Of a stretch of 64,000 nucleotides of DNA, positions 52,525-61,646 are shown in pieces. A model generated the notes under the pieces. The model saw nothing but the letters and a program-made list of their open reading frames with translations. It made no database searches and was not told where the DNA came from. Each line of letters begins with the position of its first letter. Position 1 is the first letter of the stretch. The DNA is from DAHUYF01 sp035623985 (GTDB lineage Bacteria > Pseudomonadota > Alphaproteobacteria > ATCC43930 > CGMCC-115725), in the NCBI GenBank assembly GCA_035623985.1, contig DASPSJ010000114.1:79211-143210 (forward strand). Reading direction: 5' to 3'. The position numbers and the translations under genes are program-made.

Positions 52525-53702
52525 CGATGCGCGCGGAGGGCGCGCCGGGCCGCGTCGCGCCCTGGAACGACGAGCGGGTGCGGTCGGTCGTCTTTCAGCT
52601 TGCCGCCGTTGCCCTGGTTCTCGCGCTCTTCGTCTATCTCGCCGGCAACGCCGTCGACAATTTGCGCCGCCAAGGCATTGCCGCCGGCTTCGGCTTTCTC
52701 GAGCGCGAGGCGTCCTTCGCCATCAGCCCGACGCTGATCCCTTACAGCCCGGCCGACAGCTATGCGCGCGCCCTGTCGGCCGGGCTGCTCAATACCTTGC
52801 TGGTCGCCTCGCTCGGCATCGTCTTTGCCACGCTGCTCGGCTTTCTCGTCGGCATCGCGCGTCTTTCCGGCAACTGGCTGGTCAGCCGATTGTCGCTGGC
52901 CTATGTCGAGATCATACGCAATACCCCGCTGCTGCTGCAGATCTACCTCTGGTGGGACGTGCTGCGGCTCGGAGCGCCGCAGCCGGGGGCGGCCTGGCAG
53001 CCCTTGCCCCATGTCTTCATCTCGAACCGCGGCGTCGTCTTCCCCGCGCCGGTCTATGACCCGCTCTATCTCTGGATGCTCGTCGCGGCGGCGATCGGCG
53101 GTATCGCGGCTTTCATGCTGCGGCGCCAGGCGCGGGCGCGCCAGGCGCGCACCGGGCGCATGCTGCCGGCGGGCTGGCTCGGCCTTGCCCTTGTCGTCCT
53201 GCCGCCGGTTGCGGTGTTTTTCGCCGGCGGCGCGCCTTATCTGCTCGACTTGCCGCGCGTCACGCGTTTCGATTTCAGCGGCGGGCAGAGCATCACGCCG
53301 GAATTCGCGGCGCTGCTCTTCGCGCTGGTCGCCTATACCGCCGCCTTCATCGGCGAGATCGTGCGCGGCGGCATCCTCGCGGTCGGCCGCGGCCAGAGCG
53401 AGGCGGCGCTGGCGCTGGGCCTGACGCGCGGCCAGTTGCTGCGTCTGGTGGTGCTGCCGCAGGCCATCCGCGTCATCGTGCCGCCCATGACCAGCGAGTA
53501 TCTCAACCTGACCAAGAACAGCTCGCTCGCGGTGGGGATCGGGTTCTTCGACCTGTTCTCGGTGGGCAGCACGGTGGTCAACCAGACCGGCCAGGTGATC
53601 GAGGTCATGTCGATCCTGATCGCCACCTATCTGACCCTGAGCCTTGTCACCTCGCTGCTGATGAACCTCTACAACCGCGCGACCGCGCTGGTGGAGCGCT
53701 GA
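52521..53702 (+). CDS. aapQ: General L-amino-acid ABC transporter permease
   Basis: A 393-residue permease of the HisMQ type with an extended N-terminus, as in AapQ. Helices near 22-40 and from 90 on; the ATPase-contact EAA-like loop is QSEAALALGLTRGQLLRLVVLPQAIR, quoted here in part as EAALALGLTRGQ. SSLAVGIGFFDLFSVG is a conserved cytoplasmic loop. The start is GTG 52521 (overlap with aapJ stop) or ATG 52527. Works with AapM in a heterodimeric channel. Confidence 0.95.
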   Translation: MTMRAEGAPGRVAPWNDERVRSVVFQLAAVALVLALFVYLAGNAVDNLRRQGIAAGFGFLEREASFAISPTLIPYSPADSYARALSAGLLNTLLVASLGIVFATLLGFLVGIARLSGNWLVSRLSLAYVEIIRNTPLLLQIYLWWDVLRLGAPQPGAAWQPLPHVFISNRGVVFPAPVYDPLYLWMLVAAAIGGIAAFMLRRQARARQARTGRMLPAGWLGLALVVLPPVAVFFAGGAPYLLDLPRVTRFDFSGGQSITPEFAALLFALVAYTAAFIGEIVRGGILAVGRGQSEAALALGLTRGQLLRLVVLPQAIRVIVPPMTSEYLNLTKNSSLAVGIGFFDLFSVGSTVVNQTGQVIEVMSILIATYLTLSLVTSLLMNLYNRATALVER

Positions 53703-53705
53703 GCG

Positions 53706-54758
53706 ATGATCGCCGCTGCTCCTTGGCGCTGGGCGCGCGCCAACCTGTTCAATGGTCCGCTCAACGCCGTGCTGACGCTCTTCCTCGGCTATCTCATCGT
53801 CGTTTTGCTGCCGGGCCTTGTCGATTGGACGCTGATCAAGGCATCGCTGACCGCGCCCGACGACCGCGCCTGCGCCGCCGCCGGAGGAGCCTGCTGGGCT
53901 TTCATCGCCGACTGGTTCCGCTTCCTCCTCTTCGGGCGCTATCCCTATGCCGAGCAGTGGCGTCCGGCCATCGTCATCGCGGTCTTCCTCGCCTTGCTGC
54001 TGGCGAGCTGGAACCGGCGGCTGCCGGGCGGGTGGCTGGCGGCGATCTGGATCGCCGGGCTCGCGCTCTCGGGGTTGCTGATGTGGGGTGGCGTCCTGGG
54101 CATGCCCTATGTCGAGACCGAGCTGTGGAACGGGGTGCCGCTGACGCTCATTCTCGCCGCGGGCGGGATCGGTTTTGGCTATCCGCTGGCGCTGCTGACG
54201 GCGCTGGGACGGCGCTCGTCCATGCCGGCGGTACGCACGCTGTCGGTCATCTACATCGAAGTGGCGCGCGGCGTGCCGTTCATCGCCTGGCTCTTTTTGT
54301 CGCTCATCGTCCTGCCGCTGTTCCTGCCGCCGGGCGTTACCGTCCCCAAGCTGTGGCGCGCCGAGATCGCCTTTGCGTTGTTCATCGCCGCCTATCTTGC
54401 CGAGGTCGTGCGCGGCGGGCTCCAGGCGATCCCGCGCGGCCAGTACGAGGCCGCCGCCTCGTTGGGGCTCGGCTATTGGCGGCAGATGCGCCTCGTCGTG
54501 CTGCCGCAGGCGCTTGCCATCACCATACCCGCGCAGGTCAACACCTTCATCGGCGCGTTCAAGGACACGACGCTGATCTCGATCATCGGCCTCTTCGATC
54601 CGCTGCTCGATACCAACACGGCGCTCAACGATCCCGCCTGGCGCATGGCCTATGCCGAGGGCTACATCTTCGTCGCCGCGATCTATTTCGTATTCTGCTA
54701 TTTCATGTCGCTCTATAGCCGCCGGCTGGAGAAGACCCTGAGCCGGGAGCGGCGCTAG
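53706..54758 (+). CDS. aapM: General L-amino-acid ABC transporter permease
   Basis: A 350-residue HisMQ-type permease. Hydrophobic segments begin near residue 20 (AVLTLFLGYLIVVLLPGL). VARGVPFIAWLFLSLIVLPLF and the EAAASLGLGYWRQMRLVVLPQAL loop (in parts) are typical, and the loop after it (FIGAFKDTTLISIIG) contacts the ATPase. It starts four bases after aapQ and ends nine bases before aapP. Confidence 0.95.
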   Translation: MIAAAPWRWARANLFNGPLNAVLTLFLGYLIVVLLPGLVDWTLIKASLTAPDDRACAAAGGACWAFIADWFRFLLFGRYPYAEQWRPAIVIAVFLALLLASWNRRLPGGWLAAIWIAGLALSGLLMWGGVLGMPYVETELWNGVPLTLILAAGGIGFGYPLALLTALGRRSSMPAVRTLSVIYIEVARGVPFIAWLFLSLIVLPLFLPPGVTVPKLWRAEIAFALFIAAYLAEVVRGGLQAIPRGQYEAAASLGLGYWRQMRLVVLPQALAITIPAQVNTFIGAFKDTTLISIIGLFDPLLDTNTALNDPAWRMAYAEGYIFVAAIYFVFCYFMSLYSRRLEKTLSRERR

Positions 54759-54767
54759 GAGACCGGG

Positions 54768-55532
54768 ATGAGCGACGGCGAGCGGCAGCGCCCGATGATC
54801 GAGCTCAGGCACGTGCACAAATGGTTCGGCGACCACAAGGTATTGAACGATATCAGCCTTGCCGTCGGCCGCGGCGAGCGCGTCGTCGTCTGCGGCCCCT
54901 CGGGCTCCGGCAAGTCGACGATGCTCCGCTGCATCAACCGGCTCGAAGAGCATGAGCAGGGGCAGATCTTCGTCGACGGGATCGAGCTTACCCGCGACGT
55001 GAGGCAGATCGAGGCGATCCGCCGCGAGGTCGGCATGGTGTTCCAGCAGTTCAACTTGTTCCCGCACCTCACGGTGTTGGAGAACCTTGTCTTGGCGCCG
55101 ATCTGGGTGCGGCAGATGCCGCGGCGCGAGGCCGAAGCGCTTGCCTTGCAGTATCTTGAGCGCGTGCACATCCAGGAGCAGGCGCAAAAATATCCGGCGC
55201 AGCTCTCCGGCGGCCAGCAGCAGCGCGTCGCCATCGCCCGCGCTCTTTGCATGAAGCCCCAAATCATGCTGTTCGACGAGCCGACCTCGGCGCTCGATCC
55301 CGAAATGATCAAGGAGGTGCTCGACGTCATGGTCGAGCTGGCGCAATCGGGCATGACCATGATCTGCGTCACCCACGAGATGGGCTTCGCGCGCGAGGTG
55401 GCGGATCTGATGGTGTTCATGGACCGCGGCGAGATCGTCGAGACCGCGCCGCCGGACGAATTCTTCACCATGCCCAAAAGCGAGCGGACGCGCCTCTTCC
55501 TCGGCCAGATCCTGCGGCATGGGGCCGGCTAG
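54768..55532 (+). CDS. aapP: General L-amino-acid ABC transporter ATPase
   Basis: A 254-residue ABC ATPase. Walker A GPSGSGKST, Q-loop VFQQFNLFPH, signature LSGGQQQRVAIA and Walker B IMLFDEPTSALD are intact. The family is the HisP/GlnQ group. It ends in a tail-to-tail overlap with the GNAT gene on the minus strand. Confidence 0.97.
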   Translation: MSDGERQRPMIELRHVHKWFGDHKVLNDISLAVGRGERVVVCGPSGSGKSTMLRCINRLEEHEQGQIFVDGIELTRDVRQIEAIRREVGMVFQQFNLFPHLTVLENLVLAPIWVRQMPRREAEALALQYLERVHIQEQAQKYPAQLSGGQQQRVAIARALCMKPQIMLFDEPTSALDPEMIKEVLDVMVELAQSGMTMICVTHEMGFAREVADLMVFMDRGEIVETAPPDEFFTMPKSERTRLFLGQILRHGAG

Positions 55533-56167
55533 CCGTCGCTCTCGCTCCCGCCGGCCGGGCCGGCCGGCATCTCGCCCGCTTCCGGCAGGGCGAGCGGCGG
55601 CAGCAGCGGATGGGTGAGGGTCCGCGGCAGCGCGCCGGTAAGACGCGGGTCGTCGAAGGTCACTTTCTGGCGGCGATAGACTTGAAAGCCCGCGCGCTGA
55701 TAGAGCCCGAGGGCGCGCGGATGGTCATAGGTCGAGGTGTGCACCCAGAGCCGCCGGGTCGCACCTTGCCAGCCGGCGTCCACCGCCGCGCGCAGGAAAT
55801 AGGCGCCGAGGCCGCGGCCGACGAACGCCGCCACCAGCCCGAAATAGCACAGCTCCGTCTCGCCCGAAGACAGCCGCTCCAGCTCGAAATACCCCGCCGG
55901 AACGCCGCCGACGTAAAGCACGGAAAGCTCGATCTCGGCGCGGGCGAGCCAGCGCGCGAGCTGCTCGTCGCTCCAGCCGCGCCGCACGTACCACAGCCAG
56001 GGCTCGCCCACGGCGCTGTAGAGATAGCGGTAGAACGAGGCGGTGCAAGGCTCGGCGCGCATCAGCGCCAGCTTTCCCTGCGGCACCGGCAGCGGCGGCC
56101 GCGGCGGCCGCGTCCGCATTTCGAGATAGGTGATGGTGTCGGAGAGCTGGGCGATGGCTTGCCTCAA
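55529..56167 (-). CDS. GNAT family N-acetyltransferase
   Basis: A 212-residue acetyltransferase. The N-terminal ITYLEM segment is conserved in this family, so the TTG at 56167 is favoured over ATG 56119. The GNAT core has ELSVLYVGGVPAGYFEL, LCYFGLVAAFVGRGLGAYFL (motif A, Q/RxxGxG/A as VGRGLGA) and HPRALGLYQRAGFQ (motif B, quoted in part). The acceptor is unknown. It overlaps the upstream sulfurtransferase gene by four bases and the convergent aapP gene by four bases. Confidence 0.85.
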   Translation of the reverse strand: MRQAIAQLSDTITYLEMRTRPPRPPLPVPQGKLALMRAEPCTASFYRYLYSAVGEPWLWYVRRGWSDEQLARWLARAEIELSVLYVGGVPAGYFELERLSSGETELCYFGLVAAFVGRGLGAYFLRAAVDAGWQGATRRLWVHTSTYDHPRALGLYQRAGFQVYRRQKVTFDDPRLTGALPRTLTHPLLPPLALPEAGEMPAGPAGGSESDG

Positions 56168-57024
56168 CCCGCGCCGGTCTCGACCGGCGTGTCGCCGGGC
56201 AGGCCCCATTCCGACCAGGAGCCGTCATAGACGGCGGCGTCGGGCCAGCCCAGCAGATAGAGGCCGAAGGCGAGGACGCAGGCGGTGACGCCGGAGCCGC
56301 AGCTCGTCACCACCGGCTTGCCGCGCTCGAGCCCCGCCGCGGCGAAGCGCTTGGCCAGCTCCTCGGCGGGCAGCACGGTGCGCGTCGTGGGATCGATCAG
56401 CTCCTCATAAGGCAGGTTGAGGCTGCCGGGGATATGGCCGCTGCGCAGCCCCCCGCGCGGCTCCTTCGCGGTGCCGGCGAAGCGGCCGCGCGCGCGCGCA
56501 TCGAGCACCTGCTCGCGCCGGGAGGCGAGATTGTCGAGGAGCTGCGCCTTGTCGCGCACCAGCAGCGTGTTGAGCTGGGCGGTGAAATGCCGTTCGCGCG
56601 GCGCCGGGACGTCGTCGGTGACCGGGCGGCCCTCGGCCTGCCATTTCGGCAGCCCGCCGTCGAGGATCGCCACGTCGCGGTGGCCGAAGACGCGCAGCAT
56701 CCACCATGGCCGGGCCGCGGTGGCGAGGCCGGTGCCGTCATAGATCACGATCTTGTGTCCGTCGCCGAGGCCGAGCCGGCGCATGCGCTGGGCGAACTTC
56801 TCCGCGCTCGGCAGCATGTGCGGCAGCGGGTTGTGCTCGTCGGCGATGTCGTCGATGTCGAAGAAGACGGCGCCGGGGAGGTGGCGCTGGGCATAGAGCT
56901 CCTTGGCCGTGGGCGTCACGCCTGGAAGCGTATAGGTGCCGTCGACGATGCGCAGGTCCGGCGCGTCGAGATGACGCGCCAGCCATTCGGTCGAGACCAG
57001 AGCGTCGGGATTGGCATAAGGCAT
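56164..57024 (-). CDS. sseA: 3-mercaptopyruvate/thiosulfate sulfurtransferase
   Basis: A 286-residue tandem rhodanese protein. The first domain (about 1-140) is non-catalytic; the second has the active-site loop SCGSGVTACV with Cys242, the CGSGVT form typical of 3-mercaptopyruvate sulfurtransferases. It transfers sulfane sulfur from 3-mercaptopyruvate to a thiol or cyanide. With cysK and alaX upstream it belongs to a small sulfur amino-acid run. Confidence 0.92.
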   Translation of the reverse strand: MPYANPDALVSTEWLARHLDAPDLRIVDGTYTLPGVTPTAKELYAQRHLPGAVFFDIDDIADEHNPLPHMLPSAEKFAQRMRRLGLGDGHKIVIYDGTGLATAARPWWMLRVFGHRDVAILDGGLPKWQAEGRPVTDDVPAPRERHFTAQLNTLLVRDKAQLLDNLASRREQVLDARARGRFAGTAKEPRGGLRSGHIPGSLNLPYEELIDPTTRTVLPAEELAKRFAAAGLERGKPVVTSCGSGVTACVLAFGLYLLGWPDAAVYDGSWSEWGLPGDTPVETGAG

Positions 57025-57045
57025 GGGCGCTCTCCCGTGATCGGG

Positions 57046-57756
57046 TTATGCGGCGAAACCGATGACGACCCGCCGGTTCTGCCGTCCCTTGTTCTCGATC
57101 TTGACCACCGCGACCGGCCCGATCTCGCCGGTGCGCCGGACATGCGTGCCGCCGCAGGGCTGCAAGTCGACGCCGGCGATATCGATCAGCCGCACGCGGC
57201 CCTGGCCCATTGGCGGCTTCACCGACATCGTGCGCACCAGCTCGGGCCGCGCCGCAAGCTCGGCGTCGCTGATCCAGCGCGCCGTCGCCGGGTGATCGGC
57301 GGCGATGAGCGCGGCAAGCCGCTCGGCGATCGCCGATTTGTCGAGCGTGTCGCCGGGCACGTCGAAATCGAGCCGCCCCTTGCCGTCGGCGATCTGCCCG
57401 CCCGTCACCGCACCGTCGATGACGACCGAAAGCAGATGCAGGCAGGTATGCACGCGCATCAACCGATAGCGCCGCGGCCAGTCGATCTCGGCGGTGACGG
57501 CCTCGCCCGGCGCGGGCAGCACGGCATCCGGCGCCGGGACGTGCAGCACCGCCTCGGCGCTCTCGCCCTTGCGCGTATCGACGATCGCCACGCGCCGCCC
57601 GTCGGCGAGCCGCAGCGCGCCGCAATCGCCCGGCTGGCCGCCGCCTTGCGGATAGAACACGGTGCGGTCGAGCAGGATGCCGCGCGCGTCGGCGGCAAGG
57701 ACCCGCGCCGCGCAGCTCCCAAGATAGGCGTCGTCGCGGAACAGCAGCTCGGTCAT
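57046..57756 (-). CDS. alaX: Alanyl-tRNA editing protein (AlaX)
   Basis: A 236-residue trans-editing protein. FYPQGGGQPGDCG, the MRVHTCLHLL zinc motif (HxxxH), and CGGTHVRRTGEIG (C...H) are the AlaX/AlaRS editing-domain signatures. It hydrolyses Ser-tRNA(Ala) or Gly-tRNA(Ala), correcting AlaRS mischarging. Starts at ATG 57756, overlapping the cysK stop by four bases. Confidence 0.94.
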   Translation of the reverse strand: MTELLFRDDAYLGSCAARVLAADARGILLDRTVFYPQGGGQPGDCGALRLADGRRVAIVDTRKGESAEAVLHVPAPDAVLPAPGEAVTAEIDWPRRYRLMRVHTCLHLLSVVIDGAVTGGQIADGKGRLDFDVPGDTLDKSAIAERLAALIAADHPATARWISDAELAARPELVRTMSVKPPMGQGRVRLIDIAGVDLQPCGGTHVRRTGEIGPVAVVKIENKGRQNRRVVIGFAA

Positions 57757-58757
57757 GACTCGAGCCAGCGCGGCGCCGGCAGCTTGCGCTCGCGCAGAAA
57801 GGCGGGATTGAACAGCTTCGACTGATAGCGCGTGCCGTAATCCGCCAGCACGGTGACGATGGTGTGGCCCGGCCCCAGCTCCTCGGCCGCCTTGATCGCG
57901 CCGCAGATGTTGATGCCGCTCGAGCCGCCGAGAATCAGCCCCTCCTCGAGCACGAGATCGAACAGGATCGGCAGCATCTCCTCGTCGGTCACCTGGAACC
58001 AGCCGTCGAGCGGCGCGCCTTCGAGGTTGCGGGTGATGCGGCCCTGGCCGATCCCCTCGGTGATCGAGGTGCCTTCGGCCTTGAGCTCGCCGTGCGCGTA
58101 ATGGGAATAGATCGCCGACCCCATGGGGTCGGCGAGATAGATCTTGACCCTGGGGTTGCGCTCCTTCAGCGCGAAGGCGACGCCGGCGAGCGTGCCGCCG
58201 GTGCCGACGGAACAGACGAAGGCGTCGACGGTGCCGTCGGTCTGCGCCCAGATCTCGGGGCCGGTGGTCTCGTAATGGCCGCGGCGGTTGGCGACGTTGT
58301 CGAATTGATTGGCCCAGATCGCGCCGTTGGGCTCCTGCTGCGCAATTTCCTGCGCCAGGCGCTCGGAATAGCGGACATAATTCATCGGATTGGCGTAGGG
58401 CACGGCCGCCACCAGGCGCAGATCGGCGCCGCACAGCCGCAGCATGTCCTTCTTCTCCTGGCTCTGCGTCTCCGGCATGACGATGACGCTGCGATAGCCC
58501 AGCGCGTTGCCGACCAGCGCCAGCCCGATGCCGGTGTTGCCCGCAGTGCCTTCGACGATGACGCCGCCGGGCCGCAGCCGCCCCTGCGCCTCGGCGTCCT
58601 TGATGATGGCGAGCGCGGCGCGGTCCTTGACCGAGCCGCCGGGGTTGAGGAACTCCGCCTTGCCGAGGATGGTGCAACCGGTCGCCTGCGACGCCCGGCG
58701 CAGGCGGATCAGCGGCGTGTTGCCAATGGTTTCAAGAAAGCCGTCGCGAATCTGCAT
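57753..58757 (-). CDS. cysK: Cysteine synthase (O-acetylserine sulfhydrylase family)
   Basis: A 334-residue PLP enzyme of the beta-family. NPGGSVKDRAAL holds the Schiff-base lysine (K44), EGTAGNTGIGLALVG is the conserved region binding the substrate carboxylate, and LGGSSGINI is the phosphate loop. It makes cysteine from O-acetylserine and sulfide. The chain is slightly longer than typical CysK. The gene has a good promoter on the minus strand (58788-58815). Confidence 0.93.
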   Translation of the reverse strand: MQIRDGFLETIGNTPLIRLRRASQATGCTILGKAEFLNPGGSVKDRAALAIIKDAEAQGRLRPGGVIVEGTAGNTGIGLALVGNALGYRSVIVMPETQSQEKKDMLRLCGADLRLVAAVPYANPMNYVRYSERLAQEIAQQEPNGAIWANQFDNVANRRGHYETTGPEIWAQTDGTVDAFVCSVGTGGTLAGVAFALKERNPRVKIYLADPMGSAIYSHYAHGELKAEGTSITEGIGQGRITRNLEGAPLDGWFQVTDEEMLPILFDLVLEEGLILGGSSGINICGAIKAAEELGPGHTIVTVLADYGTRYQSKLFNPAFLRERKLPAPRWLES

Positions 58758-58787
58758 CTTCCAGGCCGTTCTCGGGCTTATGACTAG

Positions 58788-58815
58788 ACTATAGGGAGCA
58801 GGCGCGGCGGTTCAA
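58788..58815 (-). promoter_or_regulatory. Candidate sigma-70-type promoter of cysK
   Basis: On the minus strand TTGAAC (58815-58810) is followed after 16 bases by TATAGT (58793-58788), about 30 bases upstream of the cysK start. Both hexamers are close to consensus. The intergenic palindrome at 58838 lies upstream of it. Confidence 0.5.
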
Positions 58816-58837
58816 GCGCGCGTCCGCCCTACGTCGC

Positions 58838-58873
58838 CGGTGTACACCGTCGACACAAAATCGGTGTGTGCCG
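58838..58873. promoter_or_regulatory. Palindromic operator-like pair
   Basis: CGGTGTACACCG (58838-58849) is a perfect 12-base palindrome. A related CGGTGTGTGCCG (58862-58873, nine of twelve identical) lies exactly 24 bases further on. They sit between the divergent cysK promoter and the peptide transporter gene at 59022, where a regulator could act on either gene. No regulator gene is nearby. Confidence 0.4.
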
Positions 58874-59021
58874 ATGACGCAGAGGGGGCCGAAGACCCCT
58901 ATGGTAAGCCTGCACCCCTCAACCGCCAAGGCTCGGGCTCGGGCTCCTCATTCCAGCGGGGACGCCGCTGCCGCAACGCGCTCGTTGACATCGGCGAAAG
59001 CCCGCCTCCACAATTCCTGCC

Positions 59022-60611
59022 GTGATCCTTTCCTGCCGGGCGCCGGCGGCGCTCCTGACGGCAATGCTGCTGAGCGGCGCCGCTCTCGCCGCGCCGCCGC
59101 GCGACACCATCGTCATGGGCAAGGGCATCGACGACATCGTCTCGCTCGATCCCGCCGAGGTCTACGAAGCCTCCGGCGGCGAAGTCGTGGGCAATCTCTA
59201 CGACCGGCTGATCGAAACCGACCCGGTCGAGCCGGCGCGGCTGAAGCCGGGGCTGGCGCTCTCCTGGCGGGCGGAGGCAGACGGGCTCACCTACACGCTG
59301 ACCCTGCGACCGGACGCGCATTTCGCCGACGGGGTGCCGGTGACGGCGGCGGATGCGGCCTTCTCGCTCCAGCGCGCGTTGAAGCTGGACAAGGCGCCGG
59401 CGCTGGTGCTGCAGCAGCTCGGCCTCACCCGCGACAATGCCGAGGAGCGGGTGCATGCCATAGGGGAGGACAGGCTGGTCATCCGCACGCCGCAGCCAGT
59501 GGCGCCGGGACTGGTCTTCGCCTGCCTCACCAGCACGGTTGCGAGCGTCGTCGAGCGCAGCCTCGCCCTGGCCCATGAGGAGGAGGGCGATCTCGGCAAT
59601 TTCTGGCTTGCCGCGCATGGCGCCGGCTCCGGTCCCTACCGGCTGGCGGCATGGCATCCGGCGGAGCGCTACACGCTTGACGCCAATCCCGACTATTGGG
59701 GCGGCGCGCCGGCCAACCGCCGCGTCATCGTCCGCCACATCAAGGAGGCGGCGACGCAGCGGCTGATGCTGCTGCGCGGCGACATCGACTACGCCCGCGA
59801 CCTCGACGCCGACCAGCTCGCGGCGCTGTCCGGCGATCCGCGCTTCCGCCTCGACCGCGGCGTCCAGACCCTGATCACCTATCTCGCGCTCAACCAGCGC
59901 AACCCTTATCTGCGCCGCCCCGAAGTGGTCGAGGCGATCAAATCCCTCGTCGATTACGCCGGCATGGCGCGCGCCATCCTCGGCCCGACGCGCATCCTGC
60001 ATCAGGCCTTCGAGCCGCAAGGCTTTCTCGGCGCCATCGACGACCTTCCGTTCCGCTATGATCCCGCCCGCGCCAGGGCGCTGCTGGCGGCGGCCGGCCT
60101 TGGCGAGGGCTTCGACGTCACCATCGACGTGCGCAACGCCTGGCCGTCGCTGGACATGGCGCAAGCGCTGCAAGCGAGCTTCGCCGCGGCGGGCATCCGC
60201 CTTGCCCTCATCCCCGGCGACGGCAAGCAGGTGCTGACCAAGTACCGCGCGCGCCACCACGACATCTTCCTCGGCGAATGGGGCCCCGACTATCCCGACC
60301 CGCACAGCAATGCCGAAGCGTTCATCGTCAATCCCGACAATTCCGATCGGGCGGCGAAGAAGACGCCCGCCTGGCGCAATTCCTGGTCGGACCCGGCGCT
60401 CGCCGCGCGCGTCGCCGAGGCGCGCGAAGAGCGCGACGCGGCCAAGCGCGCCGAGCTCTACCGCGCTCTCCAGCGCGATCACCAGCAGCGCGCGCCTTTC
60501 GTCTTCATGTACGAATATGTCGAGGTGGCGGCGCATGCCGCCGATGTCGACGGCTTCCTCATCGGCCGCGGCCCCGCGCGGAACCGGTATGCCGGGATCG
60601 AGCGACGCTGA
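59022..60611 (+). CDS. Peptide/oligopeptide ABC transporter substrate-binding protein (DppA/OppA type)
   Basis: A 529-residue family 5 extracytoplasmic solute-binding protein. A signal peptide (AALLTAMLLSGAALA/APP) is followed by IVMGKGIDDIVSLDPAEVYEASGGEVVGNLYDRLIETD (read in short parts), the family start. DFFLYARDLDADQ-like and LALNQRNPYLRRPEVVEA segments follow. It captures peptides or similar solutes for import. The GTG start has no clear ribosome-binding site. Confidence 0.92.
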   Translation: MILSCRAPAALLTAMLLSGAALAAPPRDTIVMGKGIDDIVSLDPAEVYEASGGEVVGNLYDRLIETDPVEPARLKPGLALSWRAEADGLTYTLTLRPDAHFADGVPVTAADAAFSLQRALKLDKAPALVLQQLGLTRDNAEERVHAIGEDRLVIRTPQPVAPGLVFACLTSTVASVVERSLALAHEEEGDLGNFWLAAHGAGSGPYRLAAWHPAERYTLDANPDYWGGAPANRRVIVRHIKEAATQRLMLLRGDIDYARDLDADQLAALSGDPRFRLDRGVQTLITYLALNQRNPYLRRPEVVEAIKSLVDYAGMARAILGPTRILHQAFEPQGFLGAIDDLPFRYDPARARALLAAAGLGEGFDVTIDVRNAWPSLDMAQALQASFAAAGIRLALIPGDGKQVLTKYRARHHDIFLGEWGPDYPDPHSNAEAFIVNPDNSDRAAKKTPAWRNSWSDPALAARVAEAREERDAAKRAELYRALQRDHQQRAPFVFMYEYVEVAAHAADVDGFLIGRGPARNRYAGIERR

Positions 60612-60629
60612 GCGCGAGGGCCGGCGGGC

Positions 60630-61646
60630 GTGAGGCGCGAGACCGCGACCGGTGCTCTGCGCCTCTTCGCGCAGATCCTGCTCACCCTGTTCGGCCTGCT
60701 GCTCGCCACCTTTCTCATCGCGCGCGTGGTGCCGATCGATCCCGTGCTGGCGGTGGTGGGCGACCGTGCCTCGGCCGAGGTCTATCAGCGCGTCCGCGCC
60801 GAGCTGGGCCTCGACCAGCCGCTCTGGGTCCAATTCTACCGCTACGTCTCGCTGGTGCTGCACGGCGATTTCGGCCGCTCGGTGCTGACGCGCAACTTCG
60901 TCACCGCCGATATCGCCCGCTTCCTGCCGGCGACCATCGAGCTTGCCAGCGCGGCGACGGCGATGGGCGTGCTCCTCGGCGTTCCGCTCGGCGTGCTCGC
61001 CGCCGCGCGCCAGGGCTCCTGGCTCGACCATCTCATTCGCGTCGTGGGGCTGCTGGGCTATTCGGTGCCGGTGTTCTGGCTTGGCCTCATGGCGCTGCTG
61101 TTGTTCTATGCCGAGCTTGGCTGGGCGGCGGGGCCGGGTCGCCTCGATATCTTTTATGAGGACACGCTGGCGCCGGCGACCGGGCTGCTGCTGATCGACA
61201 GTGCGTTTGCCGGCGACGGGGTGGTCTTCCGCAGCGCGCTGGCGCATCTCCTGCTGCCGGCAAGCGTCCTCGGCTATTTCTCGCTCGCCTATATCAGCCG
61301 CATGACGCGCAGCTTCATGCTCGACCAGCTCGGCCGGGAATACATCGTCACCGCCCGCGCCAAGGGGCTCGGCGAGGCGCGCGTGCTGTGGCGCCACGCG
61401 CTCGGCAACGTGCTGGTGCCGCTCGTCACCGTGATCGCGCTCTCCTATGCCAGCCTGCTCGAGGGCTCGGTGCTGACCGAGACGGTCTTCGCCTGGCCCG
61501 GGATCGGCTCCTATCTCACCAACTCGCTGCTCAGCATCGACATGAACGCGGTGCTCGGCGGCACGCTGGTCGTCGGCGTCATCTTCATCGCGCTCAATCT
61601 GGCCGCCGACCTGCTCTACCGCCTGCTCGATCCGAGGACGCGATGA
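60630..61646 (+). CDS. Peptide ABC transporter permease (DppB/OppB type)
   Basis: A 338-residue permease with six hydrophobic segments. The first is LLTLFGLLLATFLIARVVP, DHLIRVVGLLGYSVPVFWLGL is a conserved middle segment, and YIVTARAKGLGEARVLWRHAL (in part) is the EAA loop. The start is GTG 60630. It overlaps the next permease by four bases. Confidence 0.95.
   Translation: MRRETATGALRLFAQILLTLFGLLLATFLIARVVPIDPVLAVVGDRASAEVYQRVRAELGLDQPLWVQFYRYVSLVLHGDFGRSVLTRNFVTADIARFLPATIELASAATAMGVLLGVPLGVLAAARQGSWLDHLIRVVGLLGYSVPVFWLGLMALLLFYAELGWAAGPGRLDIFYEDTLAPATGLLLIDSAFAGDGVVFRSALAHLLLPASVLGYFSLAYISRMTRSFMLDQLGREYIVTARAKGLGEARVLWRHALGNVLVPLVTVIALSYASLLEGSVLTETVFAWPGIGSYLTNSLLSIDMNAVLGGTLVVGVIFIALNLAADLLYRLLDPRTR

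Noticed and set aside
52410..55520. Very long open frame (over 1000 codons) on the minus strand opposite aapJQMP
   Set aside because: It is the mirror of GC-rich genes with clear families on the plus strand; its composition is rich in Arg, Asp, Gln and Gly and has no domain.
58899..61397. Long minus-strand open frame opposite the DppA/DppB-type genes
   Set aside because: A shadow of genes with clear ABC-transporter motifs.
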